Origin: Wuchereria bancrofti
Lineage: Eukaryota; Nematoda; Chromadorea; Rhabditida; Onchocercidae
Length of the DNA: 64,000 bases
NCBI GenBank assembly: GCA_005281725.1
Contig: SSBO01000004.1
Span: 1,674,001-1,738,000 of the forward strand
Reading direction: 5' to 3'
Shown here: positions 1 through 12,299 of the stretch, one piece after another
How positions within the stretch are numbered: position 1 is the first letter of the stretch
How the letters are laid out: every line of letters starts with the position of its first letter
Position numbers and translations under genes: made by a program
The notes under the pieces: model-generated
Databases searched by the model: none
What the model was told of the DNA's origin: nothing
Seen by the model: the letters and a program-made list of their open reading frames with translations, nothing else

Positions 1-1800
1 GCAATGGTCAAAATTGAATCTGATTTTCGAGTAGAGAATATATTGACTGTTGTGCAGAATCTGCATGGTTTGCACTTCTACAAGCAAAGGTTTGCACTTT
101 CTAAAACTTTTTGAAAGAAGTTTGCTAATATGTTGAGCGTCTCGATGCTAAAAACTCAAATCACTCATACTTCCTGAATTGTTAATTGAAGTTAACACGA
201 GCTCTCATTCCAATGATTATTTGTCGCTATCATATCATTCATTATACTTTCTTATAATTTGCTCTATTAATCAATTCAAATTGTTTTGAAGTAAAGCGAT
301 AACGCATGAACCAGCAGTAATAAAAGCACTACAAGCTCAAGATATTCGATGCTCATTCGATAATATGCATCCGGTTTTAATTGGTTTAGATTTGAATGTT
401 ACTATTATTGTAAATTTCGACAGTATAACAAACCGTAAGATCTATAGGAATTCGGTCTTTCTTGTTTTCATTGTTTTTGTCTTTTCTGGTGTTAAGTATT
501 CCAGAATTTGCTAGACAAATTTTATATTCTGCTGAAAGGTTTAAGAGCATTTTTATTCAATTTATTAATATTCAAATGATTTGCTTGTTAATACCTGTTG
601 GTACTTAAACAACTTTTTCTTTCATTGAATCAGTGACATAATACATTTATGACAGATACTTTCAGCTGGTCGTGTACCTAACCTAGATGGCTTCAAGATA
701 ATTAAATTTTGCTAAAATTCAAAATGACATGCATTTCTACATACTCGAAAAAATGCCTAAGCCAAAACAAATGTAAAGTATGAACTGGAATCGTTAAGAA
801 AATTCATATTACACACTAAAATTCATTCATCTACCAGAAACTGACAAACAGCGTTTGTCAAAATTCTTAAAAAGAATTCAACAAGAAAACTTTTCATATC
901 TCGTTTGATTATGCAGAATTAACAATTATCGTGGCAGAATCAGTGAGAAATCAACCAACTCATTTCCGCTATTTCTATCGGGATCAAGTTAGTCGTCTTG
1001 TATCAGGATACACTGATATCTTCTTGACAACTATAGATATGGGTCGAGGCTTACTACACTTCGTTCACCAAAATAACAATGAATCATCGCGCACGGTAAG
1101 ATGAAATTATTTCTGGCAGTATTATATTCTATTAAACCACAGTGAAGTGAAAAAACATAACAAGTACTATATCAGATATTTCAACAAACTGTTAAAAATA
1201 AGGATAGTTTTCGAAGTTCCAAATATTTGTACAGTTTGCACTTTTTTCATCGATTTAGGGACACGAGGTGTTACAAATCAAAACTATCGATAGTGGCATA
1301 CGCATTACGAAGATTCGTTCCGAAGAGATTCATATGAAATTTTCGCAATTAATTGTAGGAAAATTTATTCTTAGAATTTATAATGAAGCAGCTTTTTTAT
1401 GAAATAATTAGCATTTAAGGTGAGCTATGAATGGACTATAGTAGCTTAACGTAAAAGTGAGTTTGATTTAAAATTTCCTGATTTGAGCCTTAGATTTCTG
1501 GGGTTCTGGAATAGAATTTCTGAACACTTAGCCAAAATCAACAGTAAATCTAATTTTTTGTTTATAAATGAAAATTCATAGATGGATCCAAGTGGTGCTT
1601 ATGCATTCTATGCGATTTCTGGAAAGAATAAACAACAATCCGTATATAAGATGAAAGTGGACTACCCGAATTTTACTCTCGATGCTCAAAAGACGTCTCA
1701 GGAAAAAGCAAAAATATTTACTGTGAATCAAGATGACCGAATATTTCCAGTAGATGGAAATGCTCTACTCGTATGGAAGTTTGCAGGAGAGAAAAGGTAG
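1..1800 (+). CDS. Unrecognised spliced gene, 3' part (truncated by window start)
   Basis: I do not recognise the product. Five exons can be joined with matching phases: <1-89, 292-434, 917-1095, 1259-1354 and 1582-1800, with the TAG stop at 1798-1800. They encode about 241 C-terminal residues. The junctions are GT-AG; the second acceptor is TTGAAG. The protein has alternating short hydrophobic stretches (e.g. LNVTIIVNFD, AYAFYAISGK) of the kind seen in beta-rich or propeller-like extracellular proteins, but no diagnostic motif is visible. A donor-like GTAGAAGG begins at 1797, so the last exon might continue instead of stopping. The exon chain is well supported because every phase closes; the function is unknown. 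Confidence 0.6.
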
Positions 1801-2670
1801 AAGGAAAGAACTAACATTAAGATCCATCTGCAATACCAGTCAAATTTGAAACTGACACGTAGATAATAGTGAAGTGCAAATCAGAATTTTATCTGAGAGA
1901 TATTAGGCCACAGCTTCATTAAATTCAAACAGTCTGTATCTTTTGAAGCCGAAAATTACAGAAGTGCATGGCTGTACGAAGGAAGTTATATAGGAAATTC
2001 GCAAAGAAAAAAGTCATTTCACCAAATCGGCTGTATTTTATCCGGAATAAATGATCCAACTGGGCAATTATCAGTCAAAATTCATCGGATTAGACGCCAC
2101 TTATAAACTAGCCTCAATCAAATTTTGTTGTTTTAACCATATGTCGTGAAACCTCAAACTTGGGACAAATCAACATCATAATAACGCATTATACATATCG
2201 CACGGGTGCTACACAGTTATAAAAGCGCTAAACATTACCAAAGAGCTGAAACCCCAACCACCCTATAAATGGACAATTGTAAAAAATGATTAATTGTATT
2301 TAAGAGATGGTGTTGGATAAATGTGAATTTGGGAATAAAGGGAATTTGTTTAAGGATAGATATTTCTTTGTTANAATATCTATTACATGCGTTTAATTCT
2401 CACATATCTCATACGGTATAATGTGTGTAAAGCGAGGTTAATTTATGAACAAAGAGATGCTTCATTTACAGCTTCTCGCTTTTCAGCGACACCATATTTA
2501 ATAAAAAAAAAAAAAAAACTTACTTCACACATCTTGATTTGTTACGCTTGCATTATCTCATATCAGAAGTTTTATGCCGCTTCGTTTACTAATGGAATTG
2601 TTTAATTTCCTTCGAAACTCACAAAAACAACATTTTTTAACTGGAAGTCCAGTCTCGTCAGAAACTTATG

Positions 2671-2729
2671 AGCAAAGATGACATTCTCAGTGCAAAAGAT
2701 GACATTCTCAGAGCAAAGATGACATTCTA
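2671..2729. repeat. Short tandem repeat, about 20 bp unit x 3
   Basis: Three consecutive copies of a unit built around GCAAAGATGACATTCTCAG occur at 2671-2690, 2691-2710 and 2711-2729, with small differences. They make a spurious short ORF look repetitive. Confidence 0.75.
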
Positions 2730-3149
2730 CAGCGTAATGGAATGTGGAATCTTAAACCATATGGCTAAGGAAATCATTATTACTGCGGACTACTCAATAA
2801 CCAGTTCGTTAGGTTCAATTTTACCAGAAATAAGGGATTTCAATGGTGCCTTACCTATGGCTTCAACAAATAACTTTTCATAAATTGTTTCCTTGGAGTT
2901 TGGTGAACTTCGTGGGACTACCTAAGGAATTACTTTTTGAACTAATCATTACGGCACTGATTGATCACTCTGATAAAATAAAATATTATCTAAGACATAA
3001 AAATCTAGGGCATTATTAATAACTAATATATTGTACATTAGCAGTGAAAGCATTGAACGTATGAATGAGCATTTGAAATTTTGAAGAAACTACAACAAAC
3101 GCAGTGCTTATAAAAAGTTACACCCCATGTTTCATGTTTTTTTTTTTCT

Positions 3150-3460
3150 TTGTCAAAAATAAAACTTTTCTAGCTATCGTCAATACAAACATGAAACACC
3201 AATTTTATCAGTAATAATAAAAGCTATCAGCGGTAAAACAGTATTACCATGCCTCTCGGGATGAGACGATACCATCAACCATCTTTGTAGCTCCCAATCA
3301 CAAAACCTCCCCACAAACGAAATTCATCTGAATTACATATAAATAAAGCTAGGATCCGTGAACTTCTGCTGATATTACTATATATTTGGCAATCTATAGT
3401 TCTCTTCTTTATCAAAATAAAACAAAACTTTTTCTAGCTATCATCAATACAAACATTTTG
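3150..3460. repeat. Dispersed direct repeat, about 45 bp, two copies
   Basis: The segments at about 3150-3194 and 3410-3456 share the core AAAACTTTTTCTAGCTATC followed by TCAATACAAACA, with a few mismatches. They are about 250 bp apart in the same orientation. Confidence 0.55.
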
Positions 3461-4194
3461 TTGATTAATGGGTTTTACTAATTTGTTCAATTTTCCGCTC
3501 AGATTTCTTCGCATGAAAACATTAAATGTATCGATGAAAAATTACTTGGCAAGGCAAGATCACTGGAATTGCGCAGTTCGATGAGCTGACCACCTATAGA
3601 TCCAACTATAGTTATTCCTTTTTCTACTCTTCGACTATTATTATATCTTCCAGCTATCAGTGGCTAAAGTAAACAAATATTTTAAACAATATTCAATAAA
3701 AAACATATTTGAAGGAATGCTTTTTGTAAATAAGAGAACCGAGTTCTGGAAAATACATTGCTCACAAAGTAATAAATAAATATCGAAACAATTTTTACCA
3801 AACTTCAGTTTTTTGAAGATCACTAAGTTCTGTTAAAATAACCGCCATCCTTTCTTTGAGAAGATTGAAAGACAATAACGAACTATATGATTGTATGAAC
3901 AATCAAAATCAATATAAAGGACATTAATCAAAAAAGTATAGGTAGGAAGTGAAATCTTTCAATAAACGACTAAATTTCACAATCCGATGGTGATGAATTA
4001 TCCCTAAGCAATGTAAACAAATGCTCCATTGATCACTTTTGTATGATTACTCGCTGCTACTCTTCTAATGAAAAACATTAACGTCCGATTACAACAATAA
4101 TATATCAATTCATCTGTCTAATGAACATATCAAAAAACACAAACAGAAATATTTGAAAAACGAGCAATATACAATAGGAACAGGTAATTGACCC

Positions 4195-4273
4195 ATGGCT
4201 CAGCTAAAAAGAAAAGAACCAGAAGGAAAGAGAATAAGAGAAAGCGTAAAAATACAGCAAAAATCAGAAACAG
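4195..4273 (+). CDS. Candidate isolated first exon
   Basis: An ATG at 4195 opens 26 codons (beginning MAQLKRKEPEGKRIRESVKI) that end at a consensus donor GTGAGT at 4274. The peptide is strongly basic. No downstream exon with matching phase was found, so this may be chance. It is included only because a start codon in good context and a consensus donor coincide. Confidence 0.18.
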
Positions 4274-7200
4274 GTGAGTGCTCAATGAGTTCTAATTTCT
4301 GTTAATTCATATCTTAGAAATGGAATGGTATGATGTCAAAGTTTAGAAATAAAATTGGATTTGGTTCAGAAGACAAATGGTGCAATAACATAAAGCGTGG
4401 CAAGTGGATTATTCAATTTTGTTTTTCCACATTTAGGGAGAGACCCACCTACTTTCCATTTCATAAAATACGAAAATTAATAATTTCTTTCACTTCAAGC
4501 ACTTTTAAATTTAAACCTTAAAATAAAATGAATAAATGTTAGATGCAGCTTAATAAACATAGGAGAAGATACTCATTTAGCACTTATCCTCTCTTACATT
4601 TACTATTGTGGAATCTCATTGTGATTTCTTGCATATAAAAAACTAGTTGAAATGTATTTAGTCAGCGAGAAAGTCTAGTGAAACATCTCTTAGGATCACT
4701 TTGTTCAATTATATTCTCGAAAATTTTAAATGATAGTGTATAATAAGAACTATAGTATTCTCAGTAAACTGTTTTGGACATCAATTTTTTTTTAAGTTCT
4801 CATTTCTCTGCTAGTTATTCATCTGCTGAAAAGTAAGTTAAGGGAGCTATAAAACATTCACTGAAAAATAATCCCTCTTCTGTTTTGAATTTAGTGGTTT
4901 GTTAGAATATCGATGCTGCTATTACAAATAATCAGTTTAGATTAAAACACACAGTCGGATTAAAACTTACTGAAAATTTGGAAAGAAAAATTCTTTTAAA
5001 CATGTTTTATTTCAGGAAATGAAAGTTTTATATTCTTAGTACATTCTTTTATTATTGAAAAGGATTTCCTATTTACAAGGAACATGTTGTAAATAATGTT
5101 AAAGAATATATGGACAAATGGACATATTTTGTTGATTTTTATTCATACTTAGTGGAATGAATTTAAAATTTGTAGTTAATATATGGAATTAATTATTGTA
5201 GTTTACATGAATATGCAGAGACTTTTTTGCATCTTTTAAACTAATTCAGCAGAATAATTTTCAAGTTTCTGCAAGATAACAGTTAACTAAAACAAAAGTT
5301 TCTGGATGAAGCAAAAGTTTTTGCTTTAATCAAAACATAAAGTAATGTGTTAATTGATGATACATTTGTAATTTAAAATCAGTGAAAATTAATATGAGGC
5401 TTTTTCCTTCTTCCCTCATCGGTAACATTTTAGCATTATTGAACTATTTATTAAGAATAAAGCGAAACTAACTTCTTATCCCAAATTCGAAATGAATTAC
5501 TTTAGCAGAACTATCATCCTTCTGTTAAATAAATAAATGGACTGCGTCTTTGTGAACCAGATTATGAATCAGGAAGTTGGAGTTCGACCTATGTTAATTG
5601 AAATATTCACTGAAAAAGAAAAAATAGAATTCATTAACAAAAATGCGCATTTCTCGAACATGAAGTGAGGAAAGAAAATATGAAACGAACTTAGCACATT
5701 ATAGTAATGTTTACAAATGTTGTTTTGTCTGAAGCTCATTACTGAGTTAAATTTTACTTAACATAGCAGGATACTTATAGTACTGCAATAAATTAATCTG
5801 CTTGTTTTAAAGTATAGAAATGTGATTTAGAATTAGTTGATGATCGCTTTTCCCTATTACACTAATTTTAGGAGTTGATCCATAATATTACTTTTTAGTA
5901 ACATTCCAAAATCAAAGTGTTGGATTCTTTTGCAGAATATATCATTTATACAAAGAAGTTAAAAGCCTTTGAATATATTGAAATGTTGAAAAATCAAAAT
6001 ACTGAATGAAATTGAAGCATGTTTTTCAAAGACTATAACTCTCATCATTTCCATAATTGTTTATCAATTGTCTGTGTTCACTTGCTGTTCATTGCCAATA
6101 TTAGTATTGTCGGAAAAATCGAATTGCAATTACGAAATTTGTATTTAATTCATAAGACTAAAGATTGTCTTGTTTAAATATTCCTTATACAAATATAAAA
6201 CTGTTTCAGTTTTATACCTGAAATGAGAGATCATTTATCCAACATTAATCCTTCAATTGAAACTAAGCTTATCAACATTGTTTAGAGTGTTATAGTCTGT
6301 TGACAAAAAAAAATGCATCACTCAATATGCTGAAAATTGCTCCCAATTTTATTGTTCAATTACCTTTCTTTGTTATAAACTAATCCTACTTGCAATGTTG
6401 AAATGTTGTAGAGGTCTTCCAGTTTAACAGCCATTCTTATAAGCAACTGACGTAATATTACAAAACGACTTCTACTACATAGCTAAAGATAATCCATGAG
6501 TGATTGCTTTTTATTCCCTGTAATCATACGGTTTGTTGTAAGCCAATTTCCACTACAAAATCAATTGAAACGATTATCTAAGGTCAAGTCCTAATGAAAG
6601 TAAGCGCTAATTCGGTTGATAGCGCACGTTTATAATGTCTTTCATTAAAATCCTTTACTTATTTTTCGCATTATTCGTTCGTTTATTTTTTCCCGCTTTA
6701 TGCCATACTCATAGACAACACCTGTACGAAATTATTATATATTATAATATAGATTAATATTTTGTGGAACGTAATTGTTAGCGATTAAAATTTGTTACAA
6801 ATACTCCATTACAAGACTCCATTACATAGCATATTCGTCTGTACTTCAAACCACAATCAAAAAAGACAAGCATTGACCGACTTCTCGGTAATTATGAAAT
6901 CGATTTAAAAACAGATATCTTTTCCAGAAATGTGTTTGAGCCGATCCTCAAACCATTGAAATAGTCGTTGGTATTGCCACATCATTCAGTACAGTGTGAC
7001 ATTCCATTTAACTAGAATAGCGTAGAAAAATTAAGCTTTAACATTAATGAAATGCATAAAAATGGTACAATTCTATTGATTTATTTCAACAAAAAAAATT
7101 GACCCATTTCATTGTTAATATTTGTAATTAGAAGTTAATCAAATACTGCAGTCACACCAGATTCATTACTTTTTAATTTCTAATAATTAACAGTTGGTAT

Positions 7201-8689
7201 TTTTGAGCTTTATTATTATTATTAACAAAAAAAGATTTGTAATTGAGTACAATTGACAGTTTTCTTCCAGTTTTTTCTAAAATTCTAGAGTGGTGGAGTA
7301 GAAAAAAAAAACGGAAAAAAGTAAGCTGAAACTAATTTTTAAAAAACGATATAGGATGGAGATGACATAAAAGGAATCTAATTAAAGTTTATCAATTTAT
7401 CTTTAGAATTATTGTTGACTGACTTGCAAAATTTTTTTTTATTAAAAAATAATTGAATACAAAAATGATTGAAAAATCTATGAATTTATCGTAAGCTTTC
7501 GTATTGTATCGATGATCAAAGTACATAGTGCACATTTTGTTAGCACACAACAAAATCAATGTGAAAGCAAATTTTATAAGAGGCTTATCAAATTTCAGCA
7601 AAAGTTGCTAGATTTATTGAATACTTCATCGGTACCTTTCATTCATTTCTTTTGATTCATTTTTTTTTTTTTTCGTGTAATTTAATTATTTGTCTGATCC
7701 TCTTCAGACAAAATGATTCGATCTCAAAGTCTATCACAGATATCTTTTCTTGCTCTGCATTTGTACTCTAAAATTTTATGTAATACTTTGTCATTATAAT
7801 TTAACGATTTCAACAACAAATGATCGTAATCCATCATATATTAGCAACCATTTCTCATCGTTTTAAAACAATACACTAACACCATGAATTTATTTGAGAT
7901 ATGATTTAAAAAACATTCAAACAAATTCAAATTAAATGATATTCCTCCAAAATTAAATTGTTCGAAACTTTGTTTTCGCAGCTTTCCAATAACATCACAA
8001 GCAATTCAATGATTTCATCTTGAAAATAAAACTATTGTATCTCTTACTAATGTGTTCTGCATTCATTCATTCAACTGCAATTTCAATGACTTTACATCGA
8101 ATAATTGGAAGTTGAAGCAAGTTATAAATTTTATTGAAAAATTTCGGGCGAGAAAAGGAAATAGTTTACTGAATGATTCAAAACTTTAAAGATTTCCAAC
8201 ATTTACATTCACCTAGATATTGCTAAACGTCAACAATTTCTATATTTCATTGTTGCACAGCATATGTTTGTAATCTTGTTATTTTTCACATTGCTTGTTT
8301 TTGTAATAATACTTAACAAAATTAATTTCATCGGCTGTTGGGTAACAATAGTTGTTTTTACCGAATTTGGATCATGAATTGTTTTTGACAGATTTGGACA
8401 ACAAAAACTGTTTTTATGAGAATAATTTGCATTCGTTTTATTTTGCAGTAAAATAAATCAAAGAATACAAATTATTTTGTATTGGACAGACACTATCAAT
8501 TCGTCATTTGAAAAGGTTGCATCATCAGACTTATTTTTAAAAAAAGAATTTTTGTGTTCGTTGACGAAGCATTCTTACTGTCAACACATTTTTCTACTTT
8601 ATATGTGGGGAGGGTATTAGATCAAATTGCTTGATTTGACCGCTTTTTTTGCTTGTCCTCTTTCTCATTCTTGATTTTTACTGGAAGTT
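4274..8689. other. Gene-poor AT-rich stretch
   Basis: The sequence consists of homopolymer runs and low-complexity AT-rich DNA. ORFs are short and show no splice-compatible neighbours. I see nothing I can annotate. Confidence 0.4.
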
Positions 8690-9175
8690 TTTCTTTGGTT
8701 AGAGATAACTTTGATTAGAAGGTATCGTTATGAAGCATCACCAAAATATTAAAAACTGTGTAACAAAATGAATCGCTCCAAGACGTATGAATGTTTGTTA
8801 TCTTTCTTGAAACCTCTTCATCATGACTTAATAATCTGATTTGGATCTATGAGAACCATGCAAACAATGCTGACAGTAAATGATATGAGGACTTTCATCC
8901 ATTTTTGAAATCTCAAGCATGAATAGTATTTTCAAGCTTATTCCTTGTACTGCAATCCATTTCATGGCAGTAAATCATTATCGATAGCTTTATCAAGCGG
9001 TTTTTGTCGTCTCTAAAATTTAAGCATTTCTAGTACCTCAAAAAATCATCATTGCAAAAGGCCAAGAAATGTGTAGGTGTACAGCAGATGACCTTTTTTT
9101 GAAAATAAAACTATTTGAAATTTCAAATGGTTAGGAAGGTTTGGAAGTTTACATTTGAAGTATTACCGAAAATCA
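8690..9175 (-). repeat. Diverged inverted segment, copy A
   Basis: Read on the minus strand, this segment is colinear with 14530-15000. Shared blocks, allowing mismatches, include GATTTTCGGTAAT...CTTCAAATGTAAA, TTTTTTGAGGTA...AATGCTT, TTTACTGCCAT, TTTCAAAAATGGAT...ATTTACT and TCTAACCAAAGAAAAACTTC. Spacing between blocks is roughly preserved. This copy looks degenerate: the exon found in the other copy is not open here. Confidence 0.6.
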
Positions 9176-10928
9176 AAGAAATATATAAAAAACCACTAGA
9201 GGTTTGGTGAAAATTTTGCCAAGTTTAATTTTAGACAGTTATTTTGGTTATAGGCATGACATCATTTCATGCATCTTTACGAAGTCCCCAAAAAGAAATC
9301 ACGGACTGTACCACAAATGCCTGTATTCCTGTTCAGTCATGCCTTGGTGAAGGAAGTAGTACTCCATGCTTCTTAAACTTGAAAACTAAGACAGCAAGGT
9401 TATTGAACCAATCATTATCTGAGTCACTGTTGAAGTGTTGGAAGTGGGTTAACTTGTTACTTGCATTTGCGTGTTGTGTGATATAAATGTTTTTAGAATG
9501 CACTTTTCTGAAGTTCAAAGCATTCCGATCATTCATAAAGCTCCTAATTTGCAGTTGCATATAAAATTGTTCACGCTTACATGTTGGTCGTCTGAAAAGA
9601 TTTAATTCGTTCTTGTCGTTTTATCGTCTACAATGGCTTTTAACGATACACAACATCGTATAATAATAGCACAGCATTGAATAGTAAATACTAAAAGCTG
9701 CCAACAGTCCGCTGAATTGACTAACAGTTACTCTACTTTTGCTGCTACTAAGCCACGGTTTGTTGAACATCCTTAGCTCATATAGTGGAAATTACTTCAC
9801 AACAAAGCACATTGTTTACTCGTTTTGAGCGTAGATAATGAACAAAGAGCACTGTTCGAACAATCCACATTCTTTGTTACTGACTGCAACACTCCAGATG
9901 AAACACATAAGCGTAGTTACGATCGGGAGATGAATGTTGGATAAATGATTTCTCACTTGAGGAAGTAAATTTCTTGTTTTCATTTTATTTTTTATTTGTA
10001 GTGAGTCGTTTGTTTAAGAAATATTCAAATAAGATAAATTTTATACTGTAGATTTTTATGTAGCAGAATTAAGTTAAATTACTTCCTTACAGAAACATTT
10101 CTACATATACAACTAACTGCGGCACTTCTCTGACTTTGCTGGTATATGTATCTCTTAGGGATAAATTTTAGGGATAATTTAGAGAAAGGGATAAATTAGA
10201 GAAAAGTAGAAGCATTTAAAGTTCATCCCATTTCTGGTTTTATAAAACATGTGTTATATTCACTTACATTTACAATAGTTTATTCGTAGAATTTGAGTTA
10301 GTTATTGTCTTCGACCATTTTATAAACTGTCTTTCTTTAGAGAAGAAAAAGGAAATAACTTTGCTTTTTCGTTTTAGATTTAAGGACTTTGAAGTGCATC
10401 TAGATTATCACATTATATGAAATTAATTCAAGTAAGTTTAATTGTTTTTAGCAAAGTATAAAAAAGTACTTGTAGAGCGCTGATAAGAGCATCATTCTTA
10501 TCTTCTAATTATTATTCTTCAACATAATATTCCACATTAAATATTCAGGCAATCAGTATACGATTTCAGTAACATCCACGAAAATACAAGCTCGTTTCCA
10601 TTTTAATGTTTTCAAAAAAAAAAAACAAAAAGATTTCCTTTGCAGTACTGTAAATTTTGTTGAGTTGGTATGGATTCATATTCATATCGCCAAAGTATCT
10701 TTTAGATTACTCAAAAGCCATATCAACGCAATTAAAAATACAATCCATTACGTTAGAAAGCTCTTGCGAAAGTCTTGAATTTTGGTTATACTATTTGAAA
10801 TTAAGACCATCATTGTGATTCCCTGACATCGCTTCTATAGACATTTACCAGATCAATGAAAAGTTTTTACCATGATTTTGTATCTCCTGCCTTTCAAAAC
10901 AAATGAGCCGCCATGTTCATTGAAACTG

Positions 10929-11525
10929 TCAATTGCCAAAGCTTGCGACTAAGATCATCCCATCCTTTTCAGCGGTAATTACCAGAAAAAAGTGAGGTGG
11001 TCGCAAATTTTCGTGACTTGAACTACAGGGAATCCAAGATATCACGCGACTTCTTGCATGTTTTTTGCACATTTTCCCAATCAGTTCACAGAAATAACAA
11101 AGAAAAAAAATCATAAGCTATTATAGATTGTTATCCTCAAAATTGAAAACTAATGCTCCATACTTCATGTGAAGAAAGCGGAACTTATCTGCAACGTCGA
11201 GAATTACATGAAATGAAATGTTGTGCAGAAATTTCTTTTTGACGATTGGTACAGGCAAATAGTCGTGATGAAGTTTTGTTGAGGACGGAGGTATATTTTT
11301 CATTATAAAATAATTATCAAAACATTTCACAAATGGAGTCGATAAATAGGTTGTATAGTTGAATTTATTATTTTGGGAGAGATTTACTGATGTCGGGGAG
11401 ATTCGTTTGATACAGATATTAATATGTGAGGTAACACAGGAATATAAAAATTCCTTTATCAATAGAAGTAATAGTACAATAAATTTGAAAGAGAAGAATT
11501 GAAGTAAAAATAGAGATTTTTGCAA
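10929..11525 (-). CDS. Coding-like ORFs next to the fold-back repeat, unrecognised
   Basis: Two minus-strand open stretches look coding by composition. One runs through 11121-11340 and ends in residues such as FHVILDVADKFRFLHMKYG. The other lies at 10929-11060 and ends with FLVITAEKDGMILVASFGN before its stop. The upstream part of the first ORF (11360-11525) is the outer arm of the fold-back repeat and is unlikely to be host coding. I could not join them with a clean splice. They could be a decayed gene, part of a mobile element, or chance. Confidence 0.2.
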
Positions 11526-12245
11526 TAAATTGACCTGCCGAAAGAGTAATCAGTCTAACAAAAAGCTGTTGACCTAGGTTGCAATCAAATCTAATTACTA
11601 GCTGACAAGCCGCAAAGGACGTCAGTTAAGCAAAAGTTGTTAACCTCGTAGATTCAAACATAATTTACAATTAGTGACGAAAAAATAATGAGGTCAACTA
11701 AAGGGACTAATTGTCGCGGATTTTAATATCGCGAAACTCTAAAATATATGAGTGTTGAGAATGTGAGTAAGAAATATGTTCTATGAAATCTTGCAAATAA
11801 TGCTTATAACTCTTTGTTTCCAATCTTATGTTTAGTCCATAAATCTTGTATATATTGTTTACACGGTATCAGCTCCTTATTTAGTTGACCTCATTGCCAC
11901 TAATTGTAAATTATGCTTTGATCAACGAAGTTAACAACTTTTGATTAACTGATGTCCTTTGCGGCTTGTTAACTAACTTGTAAACCAGGTTAACAGCTCT
12001 TTGTTAGACTGATTACTCTTGCGGCAGGTCAACCTCTTATTGTAAATTATATACTTTTTTTGGTCACTCTTGTTCGAGGGGGTATTATGTGTTTTTACCA
12101 AGAACCAGGAGAGTTCAATTCTCTATCAAGTTATTGTACTATTGCTTCTGCTAATAAAGGAATTATTATATTCCTCTGCTACCTCACATATTTACATCTA
12201 CATCCAACGAATCTCCCCGAGATCAGCAACCTTTCCCAAAATAAA
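11360..12245. mobile_element. Fold-back repeat element (long imperfect inverted arms)
   Basis: The left arm (about 11360-11700) and right arm (about 11882-12245) are reverse complements over roughly 340 bp with scattered mismatches. They flank a loop of about 180 bp. Shared landmarks are TAGTTGACCTCATT at the loop edge, CACTAATTGTAAATTATG, GTCCTTTGCGGCTTGT, GACTGATTACTCTT, and the distal CGAATCTCCCCGA block. The loop holds a GTCGCGGATTTTAATATCGC motif. A related, internally deleted single copy lies at 60404-60862. The structure resembles a non-autonomous fold-back or long-TIR element; target-site duplications were not resolved. Confidence 0.65.
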
Positions 12246-12299
12246 CTTCCACGACACTGATATGTGTAAATCTATTGGAAAGATGGATGTAAAATAAAT

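Larger units (their letters stand above)
1801..4194. other. Intergenic, AT-rich, no convincing gene
   Basis: I see no exon chain here on either strand. An AATAAA at 2334-2339 could serve as a distal poly(A) signal for the preceding gene. One base is ambiguous (2374). The stretch contains the two short repeats listed separately. Confidence 0.4.

Noticed and set aside
9244..9486. 80-residue plus-strand ORF with several Cys (e.g. DCTTNACIPVQSC)
   Set aside because: It has no splice partners and starts from a non-ATG codon. The neighbouring DNA is the diverged inverted segment, so chance openness is as likely as an exon.
12060..12297. Overlapping short ORFs on both strands
   Set aside because: They lie inside the right arm of the fold-back repeat and change frame between copies.
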